64,000 nucleotides of DNA. It comes from DASQPJ01 sp036268355 (lineage in GTDB: Bacteria > Actinomycetota > Actinomycetes > Sporichthyales > Sporichthyaceae). The position numbers and the translations under genes are program-made. Below the pieces are notes generated by a model, which did not search any database, was not told the origin of the DNA, and worked only from the letters and a program-made list of their open reading frames with translations. Position 1 is the stretch's first letter. Every line of letters begins with the position of its first letter. The stretch is taken from the NCBI GenBank assembly GCA_036268355.1, contig DATAUG010000261.1, positions 1 through 64,000 on the forward strand. The letters run 5' to 3'. Shown one piece after another: positions 6,801-15,249 of this stretch.

Positions 6801-9232
6801 CGGTCTGCTCCTGTCGTGACGGCCGTCCCGTCCGGAGAATTCTGATGTGCCGTCAGGTGCTTGGCTCGTAAGGCCTCCCGGGCCCTGTCCAGCCGGGCCA
6901 GCTCGTGCTGGTTGATCCGCTCCAGGCGGGCCAGCACGTCGTCGAGCTCGGCGGCGAACTCGATGCGCCGCTCGAGCACGGCGGAGCCGGCGCCGAGCAG
7001 GTTCCGGTTCGCGGCCAGCGCGAAACCGTTGCCGAACAGGTGCATCGAGATCGCCTCGGAGGAGGTGACCCGGCGCTGCAACTGGAACTGCCGGCCGAGC
7101 CCGAGGCATTCGGTCGCGGCGGCCTTCGCCTCGACGGCCACCGGGCCGGCCGCGACCAGGTACTCGGCCACCACCGCGTAGGACTCGACGAACGAGCGAA
7201 GCGCCCGTTGGGCCACCAACGGACCGCGTTCGGCCAGCTCGGCCCCGATGTCCTCGAACTTCTCCCAGCGGGCCTCGTCGGGCTCGATCCGGCGCAGCTC
7301 GGTCAGCAGGTCCTGGCGGAACTCGTCCTTCTCGCTGAAGAAGAACTCGAACTTCAACAGGTCGCGCAGCCGCCGCGTCTCCCGCCAGGCGGCGATCATG
7401 CCGCCGCCGTGCGCGGCCACGTGCAGGAAGGCGAGCTCGAGGATCGCCCGGTCGACGAAGATGTGCACGGTCGCGTTGCGGTAGAACGCCGCGATGAGTT
7501 CCTGGTCCGGCCCGATCCGATAGACCGGGTCCGGGCCGCCGTCGAAGCGCTCGGCGACGTCGTTGTCGACCAGCTTGGTCAACGTGCGCAGCACGCCCTC
7601 GTCGGCGTCCAGCTCCCGGGTCGCGCGGTCGAGGTGGACGTCGCGGGACAGCGCGAACTCCAGGATCGGGGCGACCACCGCCCGTACCTCAGGCAGGGTG
7701 AGCGCGCGATCGGCGGCACCCAGCAAGGCGAAGGTGACCAGGGCGGGCGCGGTGACCATCGTCGCGCGGTTGATCCGGGTGCACAGCTCGAAGGCGACCT
7801 TGCTGCGGGCCAACCGGGAGCGGGTCGCGAGCTCCGCGGCATCGGCGGGCGGGGTGGCCGGCTGCGCGAGATAGGTGTGCAGGGCGTCCCGGATGTTGAT
7901 GGGCTCGCCGAACCGGACATGCACCTCGCCGAGGTGGCCCTGCCGTTGCTGCTTGACGAAGTGCATCATCCAGCGGATGCCCTCGGCCTGCTTGACCGCC
8001 CCGCGGGACTCCGCGGTGGTCTCACCGGCCTCGTGCAGCAGGTCGTAGACGATCGCGGTCGGGATCAGCAGGACCTCGCCCAGGCCCTGTTCCTCGACCG
8101 CGTCGGCCAGGTAGTTCAGCAGCCCCATCATCGGCGGGAGCAGCTTGCCGGTGCGCGATCTGGTGCCCTCGACGTAGAACTCCAGGTTGAACCGCTTGGC
8201 GACGAGGAAGCCGAGGTAGCGGCCGAGCACGAACCGGTAGACCGCGTTGTCGCGGAAGCTGCGCCGGATGCCGACCGCACCGATGCGCTTGAACATCACG
8301 CTCAACGGCCAGAACATCATGTTGATGCCGCCCAGCACGTGATTGTGCGGCAAACCGTTCTCGTAGGTGATCGAGGCCATCACGTACGGGTCCAGGTTGG
8401 ACTTGTGCGTGGGCAGGAACACCATCGGGTGACGGGTGCTCAGTTCCCGCAGGCGGTCCAACTGCGCGCGGTCGATGTCGAGGTCGTACGACCGCGAGTG
8501 CAGCGAACGCGCCCAGGCTGCCCAGGCGTCGATCGCCCATCGCTTCTCGGCGCTGGCCATCTCGTCGAGGTAGGTCTTGCAGTCGGCCAGCACGCTCTCC
8601 GGGTTGCGCCCGATGCGGACGGCCAATTCCTCCGCGCGGCGCACGAAGTCGCGGTTGTTCAGCAATTCCTCGACGATCGCCAACGGCGCCCGGAAGCGAT
8701 CGCCGAGCAGCCGGCGCTCGGCCATGCCGAGAACGATGTCGGCCTGCCTCTCGACGAAGGCAGCGAAAGCTGCCGCGGAGTCCAGGTCGAGCGCCTTGGG
8801 ATCGAGTTCCCGCTCGGCCCAGCGCATTCGCAGCTCCCCGCACGTGGCCGGGGCACCGATCAGGATCCGGGCCCGCTGCGGATCGCGGTCCAACGCCCGG
8901 CTCTGGACGCGTTCGCGGACGGCCACCGGTTGCGGCAGCCGGACGATCCGGGACACCGCGGTGCGCAGTCCGGTGGGCGGGTCGCCGGCGGGTTCGGGTC
9001 CGGTCCAGGTCACCCGGACCGGGACGATGGTCGCGTCGGCCCTGGTCGCCGCGGCGACCGCGTCGGCCGCGGCGGTGTGCACCTGCGCGTCCAGCTCCGC
9101 GGCCCACCGCCGGATCAGTTCGAGCTCGACGCGCGAGGCGTTCCTGGCCAGCATCACGAGCGAGCGGTCCGCGGCCGGCGGCCACGCCGAGCCGACCGGC
9201 TCGACGGCCTGCGGCACTGGTCGCTGCGTCAT
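6797..9232 (-). CDS. plsB: Glycerol-3-phosphate 1-O-acyltransferase (PlsB family)
   Basis: First step of glycerolipid synthesis: acyl transfer to the sn-1 position of glycerol-3-phosphate, at the membrane. The 811-residue length fits PlsB. The acyltransferase blocks are clear: HKSNLD (276-281, catalytic H-X4-D), GAVGIRRSF (318-326), YVEGTRSRTGK (353-363) and the later VLLIPTAIVYD. The ATG at 9232 overlaps the stop of the WS/DGAT gene (ATGA). The frame continues upstream through the WS/DGAT gene, but that part is an out-of-frame read of it. It corresponds to Rv2482c (PlsB2), which also sits beside plsC and a WS/DGAT gene. Confidence 0.9.
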   Translation of the reverse strand: MTQRPVPQAVEPVGSAWPPAADRSLVMLARNASRVELELIRRWAAELDAQVHTAAADAVAAATRADATIVPVRVTWTGPEPAGDPPTGLRTAVSRIVRLPQPVAVRERVQSRALDRDPQRARILIGAPATCGELRMRWAERELDPKALDLDSAAAFAAFVERQADIVLGMAERRLLGDRFRAPLAIVEELLNNRDFVRRAEELAVRIGRNPESVLADCKTYLDEMASAEKRWAIDAWAAWARSLHSRSYDLDIDRAQLDRLRELSTRHPMVFLPTHKSNLDPYVMASITYENGLPHNHVLGGINMMFWPLSVMFKRIGAVGIRRSFRDNAVYRFVLGRYLGFLVAKRFNLEFYVEGTRSRTGKLLPPMMGLLNYLADAVEEQGLGEVLLIPTAIVYDLLHEAGETTAESRGAVKQAEGIRWMMHFVKQQRQGHLGEVHVRFGEPINIRDALHTYLAQPATPPADAAELATRSRLARSKVAFELCTRINRATMVTAPALVTFALLGAADRALTLPEVRAVVAPILEFALSRDVHLDRATRELDADEGVLRTLTKLVDNDVAERFDGGPDPVYRIGPDQELIAAFYRNATVHIFVDRAILELAFLHVAAHGGGMIAAWRETRRLRDLLKFEFFFSEKDEFRQDLLTELRRIEPDEARWEKFEDIGAELAERGPLVAQRALRSFVESYAVVAEYLVAAGPVAVEAKAAATECLGLGRQFQLQRRVTSSEAISMHLFGNGFALAANRNLLGAGSAVLERRIEFAAELDDVLARLERINQHELARLDRAREALRAKHLTAHQNSPDGTAVTTGADR

Positions 9233-10671
9233 CGGCCCAGCGCGAGGATCTCGTCGAATCCCTGACGGACGCAGTCGAGCAGCAGGTCCGGGTCGGACAC
9301 AGCGTCGTTGTCGGTCGCCAGCGTGATGCAGCAGGTCCCCGCGTGGGTGAGCATCACCGCCATGATCGCGCAGCCGGGCACCGGCCCGAACGGGTACATG
9401 CGTTCGATCCGGGCCCCGGCCAGATAGGCCGGCCGGGTCAGGCCGGGCACGTTGGAGGCCTGCAGCGCCAACCGGCCGGCCATCGACAACGAGATCGGGG
9501 CCAGCACCGCGGCAGGCAACCGGGACAGCAGCGGGGCGGTGGCGCCGACGAAATCCAGCGCGGGCTCCTCGCGCACCGCTCGAACCCGTTCGCGGACCAG
9601 TGCGACCCGGCGCAGCGGGTCGGCCTCCCCGACCGGTCCGGCCAGGTATGCGGCCGTGAACTTGTTGCCACCGCACTTGTCGTCCGGCTTACGCGTGCTG
9701 ACCGGCAGCGCGACCGGTACATCGCCGACCGGCGCGCCGTTCTTGGCGTGATAGTGGCCCAATCCACCGAGCAAGGCGGCCAGGTAGACGTCGTTGAGGC
9801 TGCCGCCGGCGGCCTTCGCGGCCGCGCGCAGATCGTCGAGCCGGCACTCGAGGATCCGCAGCCGCCGCGCCAACCCGCGTCGGCTCAACAACGGCGACGG
9901 GGTGCCGGGAACGTTTAGCACCCGGCGCAGTGATCGCACGTAGGCGACGGCGTCCGCCGGTCGGGTCAGCGTCCGGACGGCGAGTGCGGCACCGTCGAGC
10001 ACCAGCCCGGCCACCGCACGCACCGACTCGGTCCGCTCGGGCAGGGGAGTGGCTGCGTCGATCGTCGGTAGCACCGGCTCGTCGGAGGGCTCCGGACCGG
10101 CCGCCAGCAGCATGTCGAACAACGCGACGCCCCAGGCCCCGTCGGTGATTGCGTGGTGCAGCTTGAGCAGGTACGCCGCCCTGCCGGTTGTTCCCTTGTC
10201 TCCCTCGCTCGTTCCTCGCTCGCTCGAGTCGCTCCCGTTACCCTCAGGCAGGCCCTCGACCAGCACCGCCTGCCACAACGGCCGCGCTGGGTCGAACGGG
10301 GCCATGTGCAGCGCGGCGGCCAGCTCCAGCAGCTCCGCTTCGCCACCGCCGGAAGGCAACTGACACCGCGTCAGGTGATAACCGAGGTCCACCTGGGTCT
10401 GCTGCCAGCGTGGCCGGGACAGTCGCAGCGGGTCGTCGACCACCCGTTGGCGGAACCGCGGCACCGCGCGCACGTGGGCCGCGAGGGCCGCGGCGAGCCG
10501 GTCGGCCTCCGGGCTCCGGTCCAACAGGCACAGCAGGACCACGTCGGAACGCAGGCGGGGGTCGGCCTCGGCCCGCCACATCAGCGCCTCGGTGTCCGAC
10601 AGCTCATGGCCCGCTGGCCAGGCGGCAAGGCGGTCCGTGTCCGGGGACACGGGGTTCTGACTGATAGTCAC
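9229..10671 (-). CDS. Wax ester synthase/diacylglycerol acyltransferase (WS/DGAT) 1
   Basis: Transfers acyl-CoA to diacylglycerol (triacylglycerol) or fatty alcohol (wax ester); storage-lipid end step. The 480-residue length is typical. The catalytic HHxxxDG motif is intact as HHAITDG (172-178). Other family blocks are ALMWRAEADPRL near the N-terminus, PLWQAVLVEGLPEG, and SNVPGLTRPAYLAGARI near the C-terminus. Unlike its paralogue next door, it carries a 22-residue hydrophilic insert (145-166, Ser/Gly/Glu/Thr-rich; bases 10174-10239) directly before the catalytic helix. The GTG start is 3 bases after the paralogue's stop; its own stop overlaps plsB. Confidence 0.9.
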   Translation of the reverse strand: MTISQNPVSPDTDRLAAWPAGHELSDTEALMWRAEADPRLRSDVVLLCLLDRSPEADRLAAALAAHVRAVPRFRQRVVDDPLRLSRPRWQQTQVDLGYHLTRCQLPSGGGEAELLELAAALHMAPFDPARPLWQAVLVEGLPEGNGSDSSERGTSEGDKGTTGRAAYLLKLHHAITDGAWGVALFDMLLAAGPEPSDEPVLPTIDAATPLPERTESVRAVAGLVLDGAALAVRTLTRPADAVAYVRSLRRVLNVPGTPSPLLSRRGLARRLRILECRLDDLRAAAKAAGGSLNDVYLAALLGGLGHYHAKNGAPVGDVPVALPVSTRKPDDKCGGNKFTAAYLAGPVGEADPLRRVALVRERVRAVREEPALDFVGATAPLLSRLPAAVLAPISLSMAGRLALQASNVPGLTRPAYLAGARIERMYPFGPVPGCAIMAVMLTHAGTCCITLATDNDAVSDPDLLLDCVRQGFDEILALGR

Positions 10672-10674
10672 TTT

Positions 10675-12063
10675 TCATTCCCCCCGTAGCGCGAGCACCT
10701 CGTCGAGCGCTTCCCGCATGCACGCGTTCAACAGATCCGGGTCCGGAACCGCGTCGTGGTCGGTGGTGACACCGATGCAGCACACGCCGTCATGGGTCAC
10801 CAGCGTCGACATCATCGCCGAGCCGGGCACCGGACCGAACGGATACATGCGCTCCATCCGGGCCCCGGCCAGATAGGCCGGACGGCTCAGCCCGGGGAAG
10901 TTGGAGGCCTGCAGATCCAGCGCCGCGGAGGTCTGCAGCGTGATCCCCGTCACCACCCCGGTGGGCAGCCGGGAGGTGAGCCCAGCCGTGGCGGCCAGAA
11001 AGTCCAGCGCAGGCTCGGCGCGCGCGGCTCGAACGCGGTCGCGGACCGTCCGGATGCGACGCACCGGGTCGGCCTCCCCGGCCGGCCCGGCGATGTAGGC
11101 GCCGGCGAATTTGTTGCCACCGGCGGAGTCGCCGGCCATCCGGAGGCTGACCGGCAACGCGGTCGGGAGATCCTCGATCACGGCGCCGTGCTTGGCGTGG
11201 TACCGGCCCAGACCGCCCAGCACGGCGGCCAGGTAGGCGTCGTTGACGCTGCCGCCGGCGGCCTTGCCGGCCGCCTTCAGGTCGGCCAGCGAGCATTCCA
11301 GGATCCGAACCCGACGGGCCAGGCCCCGGTTGGACAGCAACGGCGAGGGGGTACCGGGGACCCGGACCACCCGGCTCAGCGACCGCAGGTAGGACACCGC
11401 CGCGTTCGGGCCGCGCACGACCCGTCCGGTCACGTCGCCGACCCCGCGCACCATCCGCAGGGCCGCGCAGAGCGCGCCTCGTAGGTCGTCCAGCGGGCTC
11501 GGTGCGCTCTCCGCCCTCGGGACGTCGATACGGGCGTACCGCGCCGGATCGTCGGCCAGGTCCGGACCGGTTGCGTAGAGGATGTCGAACAGTTGGACGA
11601 GGCCCTGCGCGTCGGCCATCGCGTGATGCAGTTTCAGCAGATAGCCGGTCTTCCCCTCGGGCAGGCCCTCGACGAGCACGGCCTGCCAGAGCGGCCGGGC
11701 GGTGTCGAACGGCGCCATGTGCAGGCCCGCCGCGAGTTCCAGCGCGCCGGCCATGCCATCGCTGCCGGCCAGGCGGACCCGGGTCAGGTGGTAGGCCAGG
11801 TCGAGGTCGGTGTCCACCCAGGCCGGTGTGCGCCACCGCAGCGGGTCGTCGACGACCCGCTGCCGCAGCCGGGGCACGGCCTCGGCGGCCCAGACGTGCG
11901 AGGCCTGCAGCCGGTCCCAGTCCGGTGTCCGGTCCAGCACGGCGAGCATCACGCCGTCCGAGCGCAGCCGGGCGTCGGCCTCGGCCCGCCACATCAGCGC
12001 CTCGAAGTCCGTCATCCGGGACCCGGCCGACCACTGGGCCCCCGCCTCGTGATGCGCGGTCAC
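10675..12063 (-). CDS. Wax ester synthase/diacylglycerol acyltransferase (WS/DGAT) 2
   Basis: A 462-residue paralogue of the next gene, with the same blocks (ALMWRAEADARLRSDG, PLWQAVLVEGLPEG, SNFPGLSRPAYLAGARMERM). The active-site motif reads HHAMADA (146-152): the histidine pair and aspartate are kept, but the canonical final glycine is alanine. Activity is therefore likely but may differ. I chose GTG 12063 because it overlaps the lipase stop (GTGA) and implies coupling; ATG 12015 (MTDFEALMW) is an equally good fit to the family N-terminus. The in-frame extension beyond 12063 overlaps the lipase gene and is not coding. Confidence 0.86.
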   Translation of the reverse strand: MTAHHEAGAQWSAGSRMTDFEALMWRAEADARLRSDGVMLAVLDRTPDWDRLQASHVWAAEAVPRLRQRVVDDPLRWRTPAWVDTDLDLAYHLTRVRLAGSDGMAGALELAAGLHMAPFDTARPLWQAVLVEGLPEGKTGYLLKLHHAMADAQGLVQLFDILYATGPDLADDPARYARIDVPRAESAPSPLDDLRGALCAALRMVRGVGDVTGRVVRGPNAAVSYLRSLSRVVRVPGTPSPLLSNRGLARRVRILECSLADLKAAGKAAGGSVNDAYLAAVLGGLGRYHAKHGAVIEDLPTALPVSLRMAGDSAGGNKFAGAYIAGPAGEADPVRRIRTVRDRVRAARAEPALDFLAATAGLTSRLPTGVVTGITLQTSAALDLQASNFPGLSRPAYLAGARMERMYPFGPVPGSAMMSTLVTHDGVCCIGVTTDHDAVPDPDLLNACMREALDEVLALRGE

Positions 12064-12842
12064 GATCTCGCCCCCAGCCAACGGACGAGCTCCTCGATCA
12101 CCCGCTCCTTGATCGGCTCGTTGTAGATCTCGTGGAACGCCCCCGGCCACAGCGCAGCGGTGACATCGTCCGACGCGACGCCCGAGACGACGATCCCGAG
12201 CGCGCGGGACGGGATCAACGCGTCCGCGCTGCCGTGCATCACCTGGACGGGCAGGGTCAACTCCGCCAGGCCGGCGATGAGTTTCTCCGAGTCGGCCAGA
12301 ATCCCCAGCGTGGTCCGCGACGGCGGGCCCTGGTGGACCAACGGGTCCGCTTTGTAGGCGGCGACCACCGCCGGGTCGGATGAGACCGCGTCGGCCAGTG
12401 GTAGTTCGGGGATCTCCGGCAGCGCGGCCAGGGCGAGCAGTTCGGGTGGGAACACGATCGCGGCCCCGGACACCGACAGCCCCCGCAGCCGATCCTGGTG
12501 CGCCTGCGCGTAGGCCAGCGCGATCGCCCCACCCATCGAGTGGCCGAGCAGGAATATCGGCCGTTGTTCGGCGCCGGCGATATCGACCAGCAGATCCAGA
12601 TCGGCGACCACCGCGTCCATCGAACCGATGTCGCCGCGCTCGCCGCCCGAGCGGCCGTGGCCGCGGTGGTCCAGGGCCCACACGTTGAACCCGGCGGCAA
12701 CCAGGGCAGCCGCGACGTGACCGTAGCGACCGCTGTGCTCGGCGTACCCGTGCGCGATCACGACCTCGGCCCGCGGCGCCGTGGCCTGCCAGGTCTGGAA
12801 GTACACCCGACCCTCGGCCAGGCTGCCCTCTCGATGCTGCAC
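12060..12842 (-). CDS. Alpha/beta-hydrolase, monoacylglycerol lipase type
   Basis: A 260-residue serine hydrolase with the hallmarks of the monoglyceride lipase family: HGYAEHSGRY oxyanion loop, DHRGHGRSGG, the nucleophile elbow GHSMGG, an Asp in HGSADALI and the His in PGAFHEIYNEP. It would release fatty acid from monoacylglycerol, so it belongs with lipid turnover. It is the first gene of the five-gene storage-lipid operon. GTG 12842 follows GGAAGGAA. A lipase (lipQ, Rv2485c) also leads the equivalent M. tuberculosis cluster. Confidence 0.88.
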   Translation of the reverse strand: MQHREGSLAEGRVYFQTWQATAPRAEVVIAHGYAEHSGRYGHVAAALVAAGFNVWALDHRGHGRSGGERGDIGSMDAVVADLDLLVDIAGAEQRPIFLLGHSMGGAIALAYAQAHQDRLRGLSVSGAAIVFPPELLALAALPEIPELPLADAVSSDPAVVAAYKADPLVHQGPPSRTTLGILADSEKLIAGLAELTLPVQVMHGSADALIPSRALGIVVSGVASDDVTAALWPGAFHEIYNEPIKERVIEELVRWLGARS

Positions 12843-12875
12843 CGGGGGTTCCTTCCGAATTCGGGGTTACTGGTG

Positions 12876-12892
12876 AGTTGCAACGCAACTTA
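12876..12892 (-). promoter_or_regulatory. Candidate promoter/operator of the storage-lipid operon
   Basis: On the minus strand, TAAGTT (12892-12887, a TANNNT -10 match) overlaps the inverted repeat AGTTGC-GTT-GCAACT (12890-12876). This lies 34 bases before the lipase start. An operator on top of the -10 box would suit a repressor. Confidence 0.4.
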
Positions 12893-12940
12893 CGCGCAGG
12901 CGCGCGGAGGCGCCAAGGTGAACGGACTACTCTCTCGCGC

Positions 12941-14302
12941 TCAGCGACCCGCTCGTGCCGTGCCGACCACGTCGAGCATCTCGGCCACCGTGCACAGCTT
13001 GACCCGTGGCCGACCACCTGCCCCCGAGGCGATCTCGTGCCGGTCGATCGCCCGCCAGTCGAGTTCCTCGACGACATCCGGGCAACGCTGCCGGACCCAG
13101 TCCGCCAGGCCCGCAATCGCCGCCGGGTCGCGGTCCGGCCGGTGCGCCAGCTCGGCCAACGCGGCCTCGGCGGTCTCCTGACCGTCCTTGCGGTTGGTCC
13201 CGATGACGCCGCTCGGTCCCCGCTTGATCCAGCCGGCGACGTACTCCCGGTCGCCCCCGATGACCCGGCCGGCCGAGTTCGGGATGACGCCCCGCCGTTG
13301 GTCGAAGGCCACCTCCGGCAGCGCCACCCCGCGATAGCCGACAGCCCGGATCACCAGCCCGGTCGACAGCGTCTCCCGAAGCCCGTTGTCCTGCGCCCGC
13401 ACCGTCCCGTCGTCTCCGGTGACGAGGTCGTTGTGACCCAGGACGATCTCACCGACGTGGCCGGCCGCGTCGGGTCGGATCTCGATCGGCGAGCGGGCGA
13501 AACGCAGCACCAGCCGCCGCGGGCGTCCGGTCGGCGGATGATCGGCAACCAGCCGGCGCATCGCCTCGAGGTTGGTGCGCACCGTGTGCGGGGCGTCGGT
13601 CAGCGCGTCCGGCGTCAACCCGACCAGATCCGCCGGATCCAGGACGCAGTCGACGTCGTCCAGTTCGCCGAGCTCGCGCAACTCCTGCGTGGTGAACGCG
13701 CCCTGCACGGGCCCCCGGCGCGCGACGACTACGACCTCGCGGACCTTCGAGGCCTGTAGCGCGGCCAGCGCGTGGTCGGCGGTGTCGGTGCCGGCCAGCA
13801 CCTCGGTGTCGGTCACCAGCATCCGGGCCACGTCCAGGGCGACGTTGCCCGCGCCGATCACCACGGCCCGCTCGCTGCTCAGATCCACCGCGAAGTCACG
13901 GAAGTCCGGGTGGCCGTTGTACCAGCCGACGAAATCGGTGGCGGCGATGCTGCCGGGCAGGTCCTCACCGGGGATGCCGAGGTGGTTGTCGCTCTTGGCG
14001 CCCACCGCGTAGACGATCGCGTCGTACCGCTCGAGCAGCTCGGCACGGGAGACGTCGCGGCCGAACTCGACGTTGCCGAAGAAGCGGAATCGTTCGTGAT
14101 CGGCGGTCTTGGCGAACGTGGCCCCGACGTTCTTGATCTTCGGATGGTCCGGGGCCACCCCGGACCGCACCAGGCCCCACGGCGTCGGCAACTTCTCGTA
14201 GACGTCCACGTGGACCAGCGGGTCCTCGGCTCGCAACAGCGCGGCGGTCGCGTAGAACGCCGCCGGCCCCGAACCGATCACCGCCACGCACGCACGAGTC
14301 AT
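12941..14302 (-). CDS. fprA: Ferredoxin/adrenodoxin-type NADP+ reductase (FprA-like)
   Basis: A 453-residue FAD- and NADPH-binding flavoprotein that passes electrons from NADPH to ferredoxin, for example for cytochromes P450. Residues 5-20 (VAVIGSGPAAFYATAAL) are the FAD dinucleotide fold; YEKLPTPWGLVRSGVAPDHPK is the adrenodoxin-reductase family signature; VVIGAGNVALDVARML is the NADPH fold; GWIKRGPSGVIGTN is the C-terminal FAD contact. It matches M. tuberculosis FprA in length. There is no ribosome site; TAAAGT lies 7 bases before the ATG (14310-14315), so it is probably leaderless. That hexamer shares its first base with the edge of a repeat element (14315-14378). Confidence 0.92.
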   Translation of the reverse strand: MTRACVAVIGSGPAAFYATAALLRAEDPLVHVDVYEKLPTPWGLVRSGVAPDHPKIKNVGATFAKTADHERFRFFGNVEFGRDVSRAELLERYDAIVYAVGAKSDNHLGIPGEDLPGSIAATDFVGWYNGHPDFRDFAVDLSSERAVVIGAGNVALDVARMLVTDTEVLAGTDTADHALAALQASKVREVVVVARRGPVQGAFTTQELRELGELDDVDCVLDPADLVGLTPDALTDAPHTVRTNLEAMRRLVADHPPTGRPRRLVLRFARSPIEIRPDAAGHVGEIVLGHNDLVTGDDGTVRAQDNGLRETLSTGLVIRAVGYRGVALPEVAFDQRRGVIPNSAGRVIGGDREYVAGWIKRGPSGVIGTNRKDGQETAEAALAELAHRPDRDPAAIAGLADWVRQRCPDVVEELDWRAIDRHEIASGAGGRPRVKLCTVAEMLDVVGTARAGR

Positions 14303-14314
14303 GGCACCGACTTT

Positions 14315-14378
14315 AGAGGGTGTCTCACGTGGCGAACTGGCCTACTGCGGCTACCGCCGGCCACGCGAGACACCCTCT
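14315..14378. repeat. Palindromic repeat family R1, copy 1 (64 bp, short form)
   Basis: The left end AGAGGGTGTCTCACGTGGC and the right end (reverse complement AGAGGGTGTCTCGCGTGGC) form a 19-bp terminal inverted repeat with one mismatch. The centre contains the family core AACTGGCCTACTGCGG. It lies between the divergent fprA and DedA-like genes. Other copies are at 27373-27656, 56155-56319 and 56839-56896. Confidence 0.85.
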
Positions 14379-14453
14379 TATTCAGAGTCCGGCGGCGCGT
14401 GACTTCCCGGCGTCGCGGCCCTGGCACGGCCGGGACGTGCGATCCTTTCTCGG

Positions 14454-15197
14454 ATGACCGAGCACCCGGGACCTGCCGCTGCGGCTTCCCCGCAGTCGAC
14501 CCCGGGGGCGGCTCCGCACGCCCCGTGGGGCGACGGACCTTCGCAGCGCGCCGACAAGGTGATCCTCGGCGTGTTGATCTTCATGGGCTTCTACTACTTC
14601 GCGACGATGTTCCTGGTCGGACCCCTGGTGGGCCGGCACCCGGCGTTGTTGGCAGTGATCCGCGGGTCCGTCTCCGCGGTGATCACTCTTGGCGCGCTCG
14701 CCCGGACCGGACACGGATCCATGATGGTCGCGGTGCTGGCCGGGCTGCCCGGAACGATGATGTTCGACTGGGTGTTCTGGTGGGCCGGGCGGCGCTGGGG
14801 CGAGAACGCCCTTCGCATGGTCTTTCGGGGCCGAAAGGCGCAGCGGCGCATCGAGCTCGTCAGGCGTCTCGGTCACCGTTACGGATGGCTCCTGTTGGTG
14901 ACCGCCTACATCGGCCCCATCCCGATGCAGTTGATCGCGGTCGCGGTCGCCATGGCGGGTATGTCCCTGCCGGTCTTTCTGATCCTGGACGCGATCGGCG
15001 CACTCATCTGGCTCGGCCTTTGGGCCGGTCTCGGATATTGGATCGGGGAGAGCGCCGTCCACGTTGCCGACACGGTCTCCCACTACTCGTTGGAGCTGAC
15101 CATCGCTCTGGTCGTGCTGATCGTGGCCCGGCAGGTGCGGTCGGCCCGTCGGCAAGTCGGTGCGGCCGCCGGACCGCCGGGTTGGGGACGCGGCTGA
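14454..15197 (+). CDS. DedA/SNARE-associated-type integral membrane protein
   Basis: A 247-residue protein with a disordered Pro/Ala N-terminus (1-33) and five or six hydrophobic segments. The pattern GLPGTMMFDWVFWWAGRRWG, then RRLGHRYGWLLLVTAYIGPIPMQLIAVAVAMAGM, resembles the DedA core, in which a re-entrant helix carries an acidic and an arginine residue; DedA proteins are lipid-carrier or phospholipid translocases. The match is moderate, so general membrane protein is the safe call. It is divergent from fprA; no clear ribosome site. Confidence 0.6.
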   Translation: MTEHPGPAAAASPQSTPGAAPHAPWGDGPSQRADKVILGVLIFMGFYYFATMFLVGPLVGRHPALLAVIRGSVSAVITLGALARTGHGSMMVAVLAGLPGTMMFDWVFWWAGRRWGENALRMVFRGRKAQRRIELVRRLGHRYGWLLLVTAYIGPIPMQLIAVAVAMAGMSLPVFLILDAIGALIWLGLWAGLGYWIGESAVHVADTVSHYSLELTIALVVLIVARQVRSARRQVGAAAGPPGWGRG

Positions 15198-15249
15198 GCC
15201 GCCCTCCCCGCTGTCCGCTCCCCTGCCCTCCCCGATGGGTGGGGGTGCC

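Noticed and set aside
9233..9676. N-terminal extension of the PlsB frame
   Set aside because: It is the antiphase reading of the WS/DGAT 3' end; the ATG at 9232 overlaps the WS/DGAT stop and starts a normal PlsB.
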